Shown: positions 1-9,114 of the stretch, in pieces
Position numbering within the stretch: position 1 is the first letter of the stretch
How the letters are laid out: every line of letters begins with the position of its first letter
NCBI GenBank assembly: GCA_963737705.1
Contig: CAVTTP010000008.1
Span: forward strand, 85,069-149,068
Direction of reading: 5' to 3'
Source: PALSA-607 sp963737705
GTDB lineage: Bacteria > Actinomycetota > Actinomycetes > Acidothermales > Acidothermaceae
Length of the DNA stretch: 64,000 nucleotides
Made by a program: the position numbers and the translations under genes
The notes under the pieces: generated by a model
What the model saw: only the letters and a program-made list of their open reading frames with translations
Database searches by the model: none
Told to the model about the DNA's origin: nothing

Positions 1-1961
1 TTAGTAAGCGCACCGTTGACGAACTGCGACGGAATCGTCGGGTCTCCCTGGAAAGAGACCGCGCTGCTGCCGGCGTGTGGGCCAGCGACTCCGAAGGTGC
101 CGTGCGCACCCATCGTGAGGTCCGCGCCGCCCGCGTGGTCGTACCCGAGGGTGCTCCCAGCCGGTTCCGACAGCGGCCAGAATGCGAGAGGAGCGCTCGC
201 GAGCACGCTCGCGGTGTAAGGGTCGGTTGTCGCCGATCCAATCGTCACCGACGTCGCGGCGGAGAGCACGGTGTTGCCGAATGGGTCCGTGACGCGAACC
301 TTGTAACTGTGGGTCGAGCCCGGTGTGAGGTTCTTGTCGGTGAAGGAGAGTGCCGGTCGGTTCCAGAACTCGGAGTTGACCGTCGTGGTGTAGATCGGCG
401 TCGTGCTGGTGTCACGAGTGACCGCGTAGGTCAGCGTGCTGTTGTCCTGGTCCCACGCAGCCTGCCACGCGATGCGCGCGGTGCCGGACGACTGCGAGAC
501 GACAGTGGGCTTCAAGGTCGCGGTGCCTGTAGGGCCAACCTTGTTCGGTGCGGTCGAGCTGACCGCGAACCGCACAAGGCCCTGCTGCTTGGTGCCATTG
601 ACGGTCGGGAACTCGCCGCCGTAGGAGATGTACTTGGCGTTGCCGGAGACCGACCACGCAGCCTGGTCTTGGCCGGTGTAGGTACCCTCGGTGAACGTCG
701 GGTACCAGTCGAGTTGGGTGCTGATCGGCTGGCCGCCGTAGTTCGGGTACACCGGGCCGAGGTCGGCCTGGAAGATCGCCGGGTGCTCGATGCCAGTGGC
801 ATACGTCGTCTCGGCTTCGCCGAAGTGGTGCACTGCAGCTTCCGGCGCCCCCGTTGTCTGGGAGAACGCGCCGATGTCGCTGCACTCGTGTTCGTGGCTG
901 GCGCTGTACAGCACCTGACCCATCGGGAACGTCGCGTAGGTGTCGCCGTGGCAGCTGTTCATCCAGATGATCGTGCCGGTGTCGGGGTTCACCGCGAACC
1001 GGCCCTCGAAGTCACCGCCGTGCGTGTAGAAGAAGCCGCCGCCATAGACCTGCGTCGCGTCCGCGGTGAGGCTCGTCAGGTTCGAAGCCGAGCCATCGTC
1101 GGCGATCGGGTTGGTCACATCCCACGGCATGTCGGCGCCGGTGGTCGCGTTCACTGCGCCAAGACCTGTCCGCGCGTCGCCGTCGAGGTGGTCAAACTGG
1201 CCGGCCACCACAACGCGCGATTGGTCGGGCGCGATGACCATCGCGGTGACGATCGCGCTCGCAGTTGGGTTGAAAGAGCTCACCGTTGCGCTGGTCGATG
1301 GGTTCCACGATTGCAACGCACCGGCGGAGGAGAAGGCCGCCAAGTGCTGGTGTGCGACGCCGTTTGCCGTGGTGAATGAACCGCCGGCGTACACCGTGGT
1401 GTTGTTTGCGGTGACTGCTTTCGTGCTGCCGTTCAGGTTCCCCGTGAAGGTGGAGATCAGCGCGCCGGTCGCGGTCGAGAACGCGGCAATGTGGTTGTGG
1501 GTCGCGTTGTCGACCTTCGTGAAGTCACCGACGACGTAAATCGTCGAGCCGTTGGGGGACGCGGCGATCGCAAGGCCCTGGGCGTTGAGGGTGTGGTTGA
1601 ACGTGGTGATCAGATTGCCGGTCGTGATGTCGTAGGCGAGCAGGTTGCTTCGGGTCACTGTGCCGGTGCCCCCAAGCGCGACGCCCGCGGGGCGCGCTTG
1701 CGAGAAGCTACCGGTCACGTAGACGGTGTTACCGACGGTGACCTGCGCCCACGCGACGCCGTTGATCTGCACGGTGGGTAGCGCGTCGGCGGTCACGGTC
1801 GCGGGCAGGCCGCCGACCGGGGCGCTGTCCGCGCTCGCGTTGCGCGAGACGGAAGCGGATGTCGTGGCAAGTGCGCCTAGCGCCAGTACGGCTGCCGCGG
1901 TGATCGCGACCCCACGAACCGAGACGCGCGAGAACAGCCGACCTGAAATGTGCTTCCCCAC
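1..1961 (-). CDS. Secreted beta-propeller / FnIII / LamG protein (3' end beyond window)
   Basis: Read on the minus strand from a GTG at 1961, with a GAGGGGG ribosome site about 7 nt upstream, the frame stays open for 653 codons to the window edge, so the C-terminus is missing. Residues 1-45 form a Sec-type signal peptide (Arg/Lys start, Ala/Leu-rich core). Residues about 55-475 carry repeated blades of the type VxVxGxF...NG...LAAF...TG, as in delta-60/DUF5122-like propellers. A fibronectin type III domain follows at about 482-575, and from about 578 a LamG/concanavalin-like domain begins (AFWPLSE). Such proteins are exported and usually bind glycans or surfaces; the ligand here is unknown. 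It is transcribed away from hemL. Long ORFs on the opposite strand are shadows. Confidence 0.85.
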   Translation of the reverse strand, partial: MGKHISGRLFSRVSVRGVAITAAAVLALGALATTSASVSRNASADSAPVGGLPATVTADALPTVQINGVAWAQVTVGNTVYVTGSFSQARPAGVALGGTGTVTRSNLLAYDITTGNLITTFNHTLNAQGLAIAASPNGSTIYVVGDFTKVDNATHNHIAAFSTATGALISTFTGNLNGSTKAVTANNTTVYAGGSFTTANGVAHQHLAAFSSAGALQSWNPSTSATVSSFNPTASAIVTAMVIAPDQSRVVVAGQFDHLDGDARTGLGAVNATTGADMPWDVTNPIADDGSASNLTSLTADATQVYGGGFFYTHGGDFEGRFAVNPDTGTIIWMNSCHGDTYATFPMGQVLYSASHEHECSDIGAFSQTTGAPEAAVHHFGEAETTYATGIEHPAIFQADLGPVYPNYGGQPISTQLDWYPTFTEGTYTGQDQAAWSVSGNAKYISYGGEFPTVNGTKQQGLVRFAVSSTAPNKVGPTGTATLKPTVVSQSSGTARIAWQAAWDQDNSTLTYAVTRDTSTTPIYTTTVNSEFWNRPALSFTDKNLTPGSTHSYKVRVTDPFGNTVLSAATSVTIGSATTDPYTASVLASAPLAFWPLSEPAGSTLGYDHAGGADLTMGAHGTFGVAGPHAGSSAVSFQGDPTIPSQFVNGALT

Positions 1962-2277
1962 CGAAGATCCCCCTCGACCAGTTGAGCGGCCCTGCCTCCT
2001 TGGCACGGCGCTCTAAGCGGCTAGCGTGCGCCATTGGCGCGTTCGTTGTGTGCCGTTTGCAAAACATTGACCAACACACATGGCCCCCAAGCCATCGCCC
2101 GAAGGTGCCAAGCAGGCGCTTAGCGTGTCAACGGAAGTTGGCGCTGATCACCCGTTCGGCTCGCGGGTCCATCCGAATGGCTGTGGGAGTCAATTACACT
2201 CAGTAATCAAGCACGTTGGATGCGTAGCAGCCCACCACCTCGAGCCAGGGCGCACCTGGCCTGGGAGACTCGCCGGT
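1962..2277. other. Intergenic region between divergent secreted-protein gene and hemL
   Basis: 316 bases without a convincing gene; it must hold the promoters of both divergent genes. An open frame extends upstream of hemL to an ATG at 2080, but its 66 extra codons do not resemble HemL. A TACACT hexamer at 2195-2200 could be a -10 box for hemL, but no good -35 is seen. TGTGTG near 2047 and CACACA near 2075 form a loose inverted pair of unknown meaning. Confidence 0.5.
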
Positions 2278-3591
2278 GTGACCGCCATCGACTCCAACTC
2301 TCAAGCCCTGTTCGACCGCGCCCTGGCTGTGACGCCGGGCGGGGTGAACTCGCCGGTGCGGGCGTTTCGAGGCGTTGGGGGTACGCCGCGTTTCATGGCC
2401 AGCGGTCACGGCCCGTACCTGGTCGACGTCGACGGCGGGCAGTACGTCGACCTGGTGTGCTCCTGGGGCCCGCTGGTGCTCGGGCATGCGCACCGAAGTG
2501 TGATCGAGGCGATCGCTGCGGCTGCGAGCAAAGGGACAAGCTTCGGGACGCCGACAGCGGGCGAGGTCGAGCTCGCCGAAGAAATCGTGGCGCGGATACC
2601 TCCAGTCGAGCAGGTGCGGCTGGTCAGTTCGGGCACCGAGGCCACCATGAGTGCACTTCGATTGGCCCGCGGATTTACCGGCCGGCCGAAGGTCGTGAAG
2701 TTTGCCGGTTGCTATCACGGCCACGTCGACGCACTGCTGGCCGCTGCCGGCTCGGGTGTAGCGACCCTCGCGCTACCTGACTCCGCCGGCGTGACCGGAG
2801 CCTCTGCCGCCGACACGATCGTGTTGCCGTACAACGATCTCGCGGCCGTCGACGCGGCCTTCAACACTTATGGCGAGCAAGTTGCCTGCGTCATCACCGA
2901 GGCCGCGGCGGCGAACATGGGGGTTGTCGCGCCCGCGGCGGGCTTTAACGCCGGACTTCGCGAGATCGCACACAGGCACGGTGCGTTGCTCATCATCGAC
3001 GAGGTCATGACCGGCTTTAGGGTCTCGGCGACCGGTTGGCATGGCATCGAGGGCGTCGACGCCGACCTGCTCACCTTCGGCAAGGTCATGGGCGGCGGTC
3101 TGCCAGCGGCCGCGTTCGGTGGCCGGGCGGACATCATGGCCAGGCTTGCCCCCGCTGGCCCGGTCTATCAAGCCGGCACGTTGTCGGGAAATCCCCTCGC
3201 CACCGCTGCCGGTCTTGCAACGCTGCGTGCGTGCACGCCGCAGGTCTACGCCCATATCGATACGACGGCTGCGACCGTCGGCGCGCTGGCATCCGCGGCA
3301 CTGGCTGAGGCGGGGGTTGCACATCGCTTGCAGTACGCAGGCAACCTGTTCTCGTTGTTCTTCACCGACCGCGAGGTTGTGAACTTCGACGACGCGCGGG
3401 CCCAAGAGTCGTGGCGGTACGCCGCCTTCTTCCACGCTTTGCTCGATCGCGGCGTGTACGCCCCGCCGTCCGCCTTCGAAGCTTGGTTTGTATCCGCCGC
3501 CCACGATGACGCAGCCATCGAACGGATCGCCGACGCGCTGCCGTACGCCGCGCGAGCCGCGGCGAGTTCGCGACCGGAGGTGGGCGCATGA
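2278..3591 (+). CDS. hemL: Glutamate-1-semialdehyde 2,1-aminomutase
   Basis: PLP enzyme of the C5 haem pathway, converting glutamate-1-semialdehyde to 5-aminolevulinate in the cytosol. The 437-residue product has the family opening (LFDRALAVTPGGVNSPVRAF), the SSGTEATMSALRLARG cofactor segment, the YHGHVD motif and the Schiff-base lysine K269 in TFGKVMGGGLP. The GTG at 2278 is chosen because homology begins at TAIDSNSQALFDRA; the frame extends further upstream without family similarity. The next gene starts inside its stop codon (ATGA at 3588). The placement ahead of the cytochrome c maturation genes links haem supply with haem attachment. Confidence 0.95.
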   Translation: MTAIDSNSQALFDRALAVTPGGVNSPVRAFRGVGGTPRFMASGHGPYLVDVDGGQYVDLVCSWGPLVLGHAHRSVIEAIAAAASKGTSFGTPTAGEVELAEEIVARIPPVEQVRLVSSGTEATMSALRLARGFTGRPKVVKFAGCYHGHVDALLAAAGSGVATLALPDSAGVTGASAADTIVLPYNDLAAVDAAFNTYGEQVACVITEAAAANMGVVAPAAGFNAGLREIAHRHGALLIIDEVMTGFRVSATGWHGIEGVDADLLTFGKVMGGGLPAAAFGGRADIMARLAPAGPVYQAGTLSGNPLATAAGLATLRACTPQVYAHIDTTAATVGALASAALAEAGVAHRLQYAGNLFSLFFTDREVVNFDDARAQESWRYAAFFHALLDRGVYAPPSAFEAWFVSAAHDDAAIERIADALPYAARAAASSRPEVGA

Positions 3592-4223
3592 GCGAACGCA
3601 CCGTCGTCCATCTTCTGCGTCACGGTGAGGTCGACAACCCGGACCACGTTCTCTACGGCTGCTTGCCTGGATTTCACCTGACTGAAGCTGGCCAGGCCAT
3701 GGCGAAAAGAGCTGCGGCCGCGGTCGCAGATCGCGACATCGTGACGGTGGTCTCGTCGCCGTTGGAGCGCGCGATCGAGACTGCGACACCGGTGGCAGAA
3801 CAGTTCGGCCTCGAGATCGGCATCGATGCGCGTCTCATCGAAGCCGCAAATGTCTTCCAGGGCTTGACGTTCGGCGTCGGCGACGGTTCTCTTCGCCGCC
3901 CAGCGCATTGGCGTTACCTGACCAATCCCTTTCGGCCGTCGTGGGGGGAGCCGTACCGCGAGATCGCGACGCGAGTGCTCGCAGCAGTCGCGAGTGCGCG
4001 TGACGCTGCGCGCGGTCATGAAGCGATCTGCGTCAGCCACCAGTTGCCGATCTGGACTGCGCGCCGCGAGGTGGCAGGTCAGCGCCTCTGGCACGACCCG
4101 CGGCGTCGGCAGTGCGCCCTCGGCAGCCTCACCAGCTTCACGTTCGATGGCAACACGATCGTCAGCGTTGATTACACCGAGCCGTCCGGCCATGCCGGTG
4201 CCGGACAGGTCGCGGGGGCCTGA
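3588..4223 (+). CDS. Histidine phosphatase family protein (phosphoglycerate-mutase-like)
   Basis: 211-residue member of the histidine phosphatase superfamily. The RHGE phospho-histidine motif lies at residues 11-14, and a second catalytic-histidine region is seen at CVSHQLPIW near residue 150. The product has no signal peptide and should be cytosolic. Its start overlaps the hemL stop by four bases, and the TlpA-like gene starts one base after its own stop, so it belongs to the hemL-ccs transcription unit. The true substrate is unknown; the family also includes sugar, nucleotide and cobalamin-pathway phosphatases, so a glycolytic mutase role is not implied. Confidence 0.88.
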   Translation: MSERTVVHLLRHGEVDNPDHVLYGCLPGFHLTEAGQAMAKRAAAAVADRDIVTVVSSPLERAIETATPVAEQFGLEIGIDARLIEAANVFQGLTFGVGDGSLRRPAHWRYLTNPFRPSWGEPYREIATRVLAAVASARDAARGHEAICVSHQLPIWTARREVAGQRLWHDPRRRQCALGSLTSFTFDGNTIVSVDYTEPSGHAGAGQVAGA

Positions 4224-4224
4224 C

Positions 4225-4815
4225 GTGCGGACGTTTCGCGTCATCGCCGTGCCCATCGCGATTGCCATCGTGTTCGGTCTTAATGGGTGCTCGACTACGG
4301 CGTCGGCGACGAACGATCAGCAAACTAACTACGTCGCGCTCAATGGCGTCGGCGTCATGACGGTCTATTCGGACGGTCATCGCAAGCTGGCGCCGACTGT
4401 CTCGGGCACCGACCTCAATGGTCAGCCGCTGACGCTGTCGCAGTACGCGGGCAAGGTGATCGTGCTCAACTTCTGGGCGTCGTGGTGCCCGCCGTGTCGT
4501 AGTGAGGCGGCCGCACTCGAGCAGGTCTACACCGATACTCGCGCCTCGGGCGTGCAGTTTGTCGGGGTCGATATCAGGGAGAACGGCGTCTCCGATGGCG
4601 TTCATTTCGAGACGACTCATCACATCGACTATCCGAGTTTTTCCGACCAGGCATCGCGGATCGCACTCGACTTTCGCAGCACCGGTGTCGAAACGCCACC
4701 GACGACGATCATCATCGACAGGCAAGGCCGGATCGCAGCTCGAGGGCTCGGCGAGATGACCTACACACAGTTGCTGACCGTCGTGAAACAGGTCGCAGCG
4801 CAGGCGTCAACATGA
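4225..4815 (+). CDS. TlpA/ResA-like thioredoxin-fold lipoprotein
   Basis: Exported thiol-disulfide oxidoreductase that probably reduces apocytochrome c haem-binding cysteines on the outer face of the membrane. From the GTG at 4225, which follows a G-rich ribosome site, the product is 196 residues: a hydrophobic N-terminus ending in the lipobox LNGC, then a thioredoxin fold with the active site C88-P-P-C91 in WASWCPPCRSE and a cis-proline region (ETPPTT). A longer open frame starting at 3994 is a shadow inside the phosphatase gene. It overlaps ccdA by an ATGA, matching the order resA-ccdA-resB-ccsB found in other actinobacteria. Confidence 0.9.
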   Translation: MRTFRVIAVPIAIAIVFGLNGCSTTASATNDQQTNYVALNGVGVMTVYSDGHRKLAPTVSGTDLNGQPLTLSQYAGKVIVLNFWASWCPPCRSEAAALEQVYTDTRASGVQFVGVDIRENGVSDGVHFETTHHIDYPSFSDQASRIALDFRSTGVETPPTTIIIDRQGRIAARGLGEMTYTQLLTVVKQVAAQAST

Positions 4816-5585
4816 CCGTCGTCGCATCGGTTGGTAGCTCCTTTCAACACACGGTGTTGACTGGCCCGCTCCTGCTCGCGCTGCCTTTGGCGCTCATCGC
4901 AGGCGTCGTGTCATTCCTCTCACCGTGCGTTGTGCCGCTGGTGCCCGGCTACCTCTCCTACATCACCGGCCTGACAGGCGCCGACATCGACGACTCGCGA
5001 GGTGGCCAACGCGGCCGCGTACTGGCCGGCGCATTGTTGTTCGTCCTAGGGTTTTCCGTCGTATTCGTCATCTCCGGAGCGCTCTTCGGATATGCGGGAG
5101 CAAACATCCGCGCCCACACCGTGTTAATCGATCGCATCCTCGGCGTCGTCATCATCGTGCTCGGGCTCGTGTTCATGGGCCTGTTCCCCGGTCTGCAGCG
5201 CGAGGCTCGATTCCACCGGGTGCCAGCAGCCGGAATCGCAGGTGCTCCGATCTTGGGGTTCATGTTCGGAGTCGGCTGGACGCCATGCATCGGGCCGACG
5301 TTGGGTGCGGTTCAGAGTCTGGCGTTTCAAGGATCCAGTGCGACGCAAGGCGCGTTGCTCACGTTTGTGTACTGCCTCGGTCTCGGCTTGCCGTTCATCG
5401 CCACGGCACTCGCGTTTCGTCGCGCACTGGGCGTGCTCAGCGTCGTCAAGCGGCACTACGCGTTGGTCACCCGAATCGGCGGCGCGATGCTGATCATCGT
5501 CGGCGTGCTCCTGGTCACCGGCGCATGGCACACGCTCGTCGGCGACCTGCAATCAACAATCACCGGTTACGTGCCGGCGGTGTGA
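4812..5585 (+). CDS. ccdA: Cytochrome c biogenesis protein CcdA (transmembrane electron transfer)
   Basis: 257-residue polytopic membrane protein that passes reducing equivalents from cytosolic thioredoxin to the external TlpA/ResA-like protein. The two redox cysteines sit in the expected membrane contexts FLSPCVVPLVPGYLSY and GVGWTPCIGPTLG. About six hydrophobic segments are visible, the usual CcdA layout. It is translationally coupled to the upstream thioredoxin gene by ATGA and followed after one base by resB. Confidence 0.95.
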   Translation: MTVVASVGSSFQHTVLTGPLLLALPLALIAGVVSFLSPCVVPLVPGYLSYITGLTGADIDDSRGGQRGRVLAGALLFVLGFSVVFVISGALFGYAGANIRAHTVLIDRILGVVIIVLGLVFMGLFPGLQREARFHRVPAAGIAGAPILGFMFGVGWTPCIGPTLGAVQSLAFQGSSATQGALLTFVYCLGLGLPFIATALAFRRALGVLSVVKRHYALVTRIGGAMLIIVGVLLVTGAWHTLVGDLQSTITGYVPAV

Positions 5586-5586
5586 C

Positions 5587-7257
5587 ATGAGCGAAATTCC
5601 CACCGACGTCGATGATGTCGCGGTCGCTGCGAAACTTGACACGGCACCCGTCGACCGCGACGAACCGGTCGAGCAGGACGAGCTCGGCACCCGTCAGCGA
5701 GGCGGCCGTTCAACAGCCACGTCGGTACTCGGCTGGCTGCGATGGGCTTGGTACTCGCTGACGTCTATGCGTACGGCGCTGATCCTGCTGTTCCTGCTCG
5801 CGCTCGCAGCGGTCCCGGGAAGTGTGCTTCCACAACACGCGAGCAATCCGCTGCGGGTACGTCAGTATTACGTCGCACACCCAAGGCTGGCGCCGATCAT
5901 CAACGCGATCGGTGGGTTCGACGTCTTCGGCTCGCCGTGGTTTGCCGCCGTGTACTTGTTGCTGTTCATTTCTCTGGCTGGTTGTGTCATCCCCCGCAGT
6001 CGCCGCCACATTCGTGCGATGCGCGCGCGACCACCCGGTGCGCCGCGCAACCTGGGCCGCTTGCCGTATTTCACGAGTTGGACGACGGAACTGCCGGCAG
6101 ACGAGGTCGTTGCCGCCTCGTACGGCTTACTTCGGTCCAAGCGGTTTCGGACTGACGCCGCATCGACGAGCGTGGCCGCGGAGAAGGGGCACCTGCGGGA
6201 GACCGGCAACCTGGTGTTCCACCTGTCGCTGCTGGTGGTTTTGGTGGGCATCGCGGTGTCGTCGAACTTCGGCTTCACCGGCACTGTGCTGGTGACGGAG
6301 CACACCGGGTTCTCTGACACCGCTATTGCCTATGACGAGCTGAAGCTCGGCGACCTGGTGAACCGCACGAGCCTGCCACCGTTCTCGTTCACCCTGAACT
6401 CGTTCGACGCGACCTACGAGCGAACAGGAGCGACCCGCGGAGCGGCGAACAGCTTCGACGCACGCATCACCTGGCAGCCGAACCCAAATGCACCGCTGCG
6501 CAACGACGACATCACCGTGAACCACCCGCTGAGCACGGGCGGCGCGAACGTCTATCTCGTCGGCCACGGATACGCGCCGCACTTTCGGGTGACAGACGGA
6601 TCAGGCCAGGTCTTTGACCAGGTGACGCCGTTCCTGCCGCAAGGCAGCACGTTTGAGTCGCAGGGCGTGGTGAAACTCCCCGACGCGGTGCCGCAGCAAC
6701 TCGGCATCACCGGCTTCTTCCTGCCGTCGGCGGTCGATGACCCAACCGGTCGGCCTGTCTCCGTCTTTCCTGCGCCCGATAACCCCCTCGTCGTCATCGG
6801 GGTGTACTCCGGAAACCTCGGCCTCGACAGCGGCGTCCCGCAGTCGGTGTACACGCTCGACACGACGAACATGAAGTTGCTCGCAACCACCCAACTCGCG
6901 CCGGGCCAGACCCTGACGTTGCCGAATGGGCAGGGCAGCGTGACCTTCGTCGGCTTCGACCAGTGGGCGACCTTCCAGATCAGCCGCGACCCAGGCAAGG
7001 GCGTTGTTCTGGTGTCGGTGGGATTCATGGTCGCCGGATTGCTGCTGTCGTTGCGGGTGCGGCGCCGCCGGTTCTGGGTGAGGGCGGTGCCTCAAGATCA
7101 CGAACACCCTGGGCGTACCTTGGTCGAGGTCGGTGGCTTGACCAGAACTGATGCAAGCGGTGGCTTCGAAGAGGAATTCGCCGACATGGTCGCGGCTCTC
7201 CAGCGGGCCTTACCTCCCGCTCCGGAAGAGCCCGTCGAACAGCTTCGGGAGGACTGA
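5587..7257 (+). CDS. resB: Cytochrome c biogenesis protein ResB (Ccs1)
   Basis: 556-residue half of the System II haem lyase, which with CcsB carries haem across the membrane and attaches it to c-type cytochromes. It has an acidic cytosolic N-terminus, then membrane segments near residues 60-80 (SMRTALILLFLLALAAVPGS), 115-135 and 200-220 (NLVFHLSLLVVLVGIAVSS, with a candidate haem-ligand His). A large extracytoplasmic domain and a last membrane segment near residue 480 follow, then a charged cytosolic tail. Four bases separate it from ccsB. Confidence 0.94.
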   Translation: MSEIPTDVDDVAVAAKLDTAPVDRDEPVEQDELGTRQRGGRSTATSVLGWLRWAWYSLTSMRTALILLFLLALAAVPGSVLPQHASNPLRVRQYYVAHPRLAPIINAIGGFDVFGSPWFAAVYLLLFISLAGCVIPRSRRHIRAMRARPPGAPRNLGRLPYFTSWTTELPADEVVAASYGLLRSKRFRTDAASTSVAAEKGHLRETGNLVFHLSLLVVLVGIAVSSNFGFTGTVLVTEHTGFSDTAIAYDELKLGDLVNRTSLPPFSFTLNSFDATYERTGATRGAANSFDARITWQPNPNAPLRNDDITVNHPLSTGGANVYLVGHGYAPHFRVTDGSGQVFDQVTPFLPQGSTFESQGVVKLPDAVPQQLGITGFFLPSAVDDPTGRPVSVFPAPDNPLVVIGVYSGNLGLDSGVPQSVYTLDTTNMKLLATTQLAPGQTLTLPNGQGSVTFVGFDQWATFQISRDPGKGVVLVSVGFMVAGLLLSLRVRRRRFWVRAVPQDHEHPGRTLVEVGGLTRTDASGGFEEEFADMVAALQRALPPAPEEPVEQLRED

Positions 7258-7260
7258 ACC

Positions 7261-8286
7261 GTGGGTGTCGATGTCGGCCTTGCCAGGCTTTCGAACGAAC
7301 TGATTGCCGGCGGCATCGCGGCTTACTCCCTTGGCTTCCTGGGCTACGCAATCGACTCCGCCTTCGGCAACCACGCACCGCTGTTGCCGGAGGAGAAAGC
7401 AGCACGCCTCGACGTCCGCGTACCTGCCCTTGTTGGTGGAGCCGTTGGCGGGGCGTCCCGGGCCGACGGCGCTTCGGCACCGACCTTGCCGCCTCCTCCG
7501 CCGCCGGCGCGCGCTTCGTTCATCTCCGCGCACGCTGGTCAGTTCGCCATCGCCGTCACCGTCGTCGGGTGGCTGTTGCATCTCGGCGCCATCGTCAGCC
7601 GCGGCCTATCGGTGCACCGGTTGCCCTGGGGCAACATGTACGAGTTCACGCTGGCGCTGACATTTACTGCGGTGACCGCGTTTTTGGTGATCATGATGCG
7701 GCAGCCGGCGCGTTACCTCGGCGTGTTCGTCATGACACCTGTGGTGCTGGCGTTGGGCATCGCGGTGTTGGTGCTGTATGTCGCGCCGGCACCGCTCGTG
7801 CCGGCGTTGCACTCCTATTGGCTGGCGATCCATGTGACCGCGGCCATCATCGCGTCCGGAGTGTTCACCGTCGCGACGGCTGCAACGACGATGTTCCTGG
7901 TCGCCGATCACTACGAAACTGCGACGGCGGCTGGCCGGCCGGTGCGCTTCTCGGGCCTGGCCAGGATCATGCCGTCGTCGGCCGTTCTCGACCGCACGGC
8001 CTACCGTGCCTACGCTTTCGCGTTCCCGGTCTGGACATTCGCGGTCATCGCCGGCGCGATCTGGGCCGAGTACGCGTGGGGCCACTACTGGCAGTGGGAC
8101 CCGAAGGAGACCTGGGCATTCATCACCTGGGTCATCTACGCCGGTTATCTGCATGCGCGAGCGACGGCCGGCTGGCGCGGGCGCAAGGCTGCCTACATCG
8201 CGATGCTCGGGTTCACGTCGATTCTGTTCAACTTCTTCATCGTGAACATCTTCATCAGCGGCATGCACTCGTACGCTGGCGTGTAG
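7261..8286 (+). CDS. ccsB: Cytochrome c haem lyase subunit CcsB (CcsA family)
   Basis: 341-residue polytopic membrane protein with the tryptophan-rich haem-handling WWD segment WGHYWQWDPKETWAFITW near residues 275-292, the hallmark of CcsA/CcmC/CcmF proteins. Conserved histidines flank it (LHSYWLAIHV before; YAGYLHARA and the terminal GMHSYAGV after). It starts at a GTG just after resB and forms the System II complex with ResB. The N-terminal stretch of about 85 residues, with a Pro/Ala-rich loop, is longer than in classical CcsA but usual in actinobacteria. Confidence 0.94.
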   Translation: MGVDVGLARLSNELIAGGIAAYSLGFLGYAIDSAFGNHAPLLPEEKAARLDVRVPALVGGAVGGASRADGASAPTLPPPPPPARASFISAHAGQFAIAVTVVGWLLHLGAIVSRGLSVHRLPWGNMYEFTLALTFTAVTAFLVIMMRQPARYLGVFVMTPVVLALGIAVLVLYVAPAPLVPALHSYWLAIHVTAAIIASGVFTVATAATTMFLVADHYETATAAGRPVRFSGLARIMPSSAVLDRTAYRAYAFAFPVWTFAVIAGAIWAEYAWGHYWQWDPKETWAFITWVIYAGYLHARATAGWRGRKAAYIAMLGFTSILFNFFIVNIFISGMHSYAGV

Positions 8287-8354
8287 CTCTCTCCTGGGCA
8301 GCGTGAAACCGGCGTGGCCAGCTGCGCGTCTGATGCCCAACAGGGAGGTCGCGC

Positions 8355-9068
8355 ATGGATCGCTCGCGCATGGCTATCGCCACGGTCGTCCTCGGCGTCG
8401 CGGGTCTCGTGGCTTGTGCCAGTACGCGGATCGCCACCTCGAACGGATCGCTTGCGTCTCCAACGCCATCGGGGACGGCGAGGGGTGGCACCTATTCGTC
8501 GCCGCTTCCAGGTCCTGCTTTCGCTGCCCCACCTGGCCAACATTTGAGGCTGACCGTCCTGCAGGGCTGCCCTGCGACGATGCCGTGGGCGGTCACCGAT
8601 GTCCAGAACCCGAGCGATCCGGCCCTCACGAAGGCGCTCGCGCCCACCGGTGCGACAAGTGGGCTGATCTGCCGCTACGCAAGCGACAACGTCGTGTACT
8701 TCTCGCCGGGCGCAAACACTGACGTCGACACCCCACTGCCGATGCCGGTGCCTAACCTTCGCGCGTCGGTCGTGCTGACGTCGACGCAGGCCACGTCTCT
8801 GTCGGCGGCAGTTGCTGCCACGAGCATCGCTGCTCCGATCGGCTCGGTCGCCTGCCCCAGCGGCGATGCTGGGCACGTTGCGCTGCTCGTGCTCGGCTAC
8901 CCGACCAGGACTGACGTCGATGTCTGGTACAGCGACACCGGATGTCAGGTTGCCGACAACGGCTACGTTTCTGCCTTCCTGCTCGGAGGCGGCGATCTCG
9001 GTGATGCGGTCGACGCGCTGGTTGCGAAGCCATCGTCAGGACCGGCCACGCCCTCGGCGTCCCCCTGA
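8355..9068 (+). CDS. Predicted lipoprotein of unknown function
   Basis: 237 residues starting MDRSRMAIATVVLG, with a lipobox-like LVAC at about residues 18-21 and then a Ser/Thr/Pro-rich linker. The rest is a probable extracellular domain with paired cysteines (LQGCPATM, LICRY, VACPSGD, DTGCQV) that could form disulfides. I do not recognise the family. It sits between ccsB and the mqnL homologue on the same strand, with 68 and 46 bases of spacing, and could be co-transcribed with either. Codon use matches its neighbours, and a 230-codon antisense frame over the same bases is a shadow. Confidence 0.72.
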   Translation: MDRSRMAIATVVLGVAGLVACASTRIATSNGSLASPTPSGTARGGTYSSPLPGPAFAAPPGQHLRLTVLQGCPATMPWAVTDVQNPSDPALTKALAPTGATSGLICRYASDNVVYFSPGANTDVDTPLPMPVPNLRASVVLTSTQATSLSAAVAATSIAAPIGSVACPSGDAGHVALLVLGYPTRTDVDVWYSDTGCQVADNGYVSAFLLGGGDLGDAVDALVAKPSSGPATPSASP

Positions 9069-9114
9069 CTGGCCTGAACGGCGGTGGCCCAGGCCGACCG
9101 GCGATACTTGATCT

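Noticed and set aside
75..1379. 434-codon open frame on the plus strand
   Set aside because: Antisense to the secreted propeller gene, Arg-rich and without domain likeness. The minus-strand frame is open for 653 codons with a signal peptide and recognisable repeats.
2080..2277. N-terminal extension of hemL to an ATG at 2080
   Set aside because: The 66 added residues have no likeness to HemL, and the family start coincides with the GTG at 2278.
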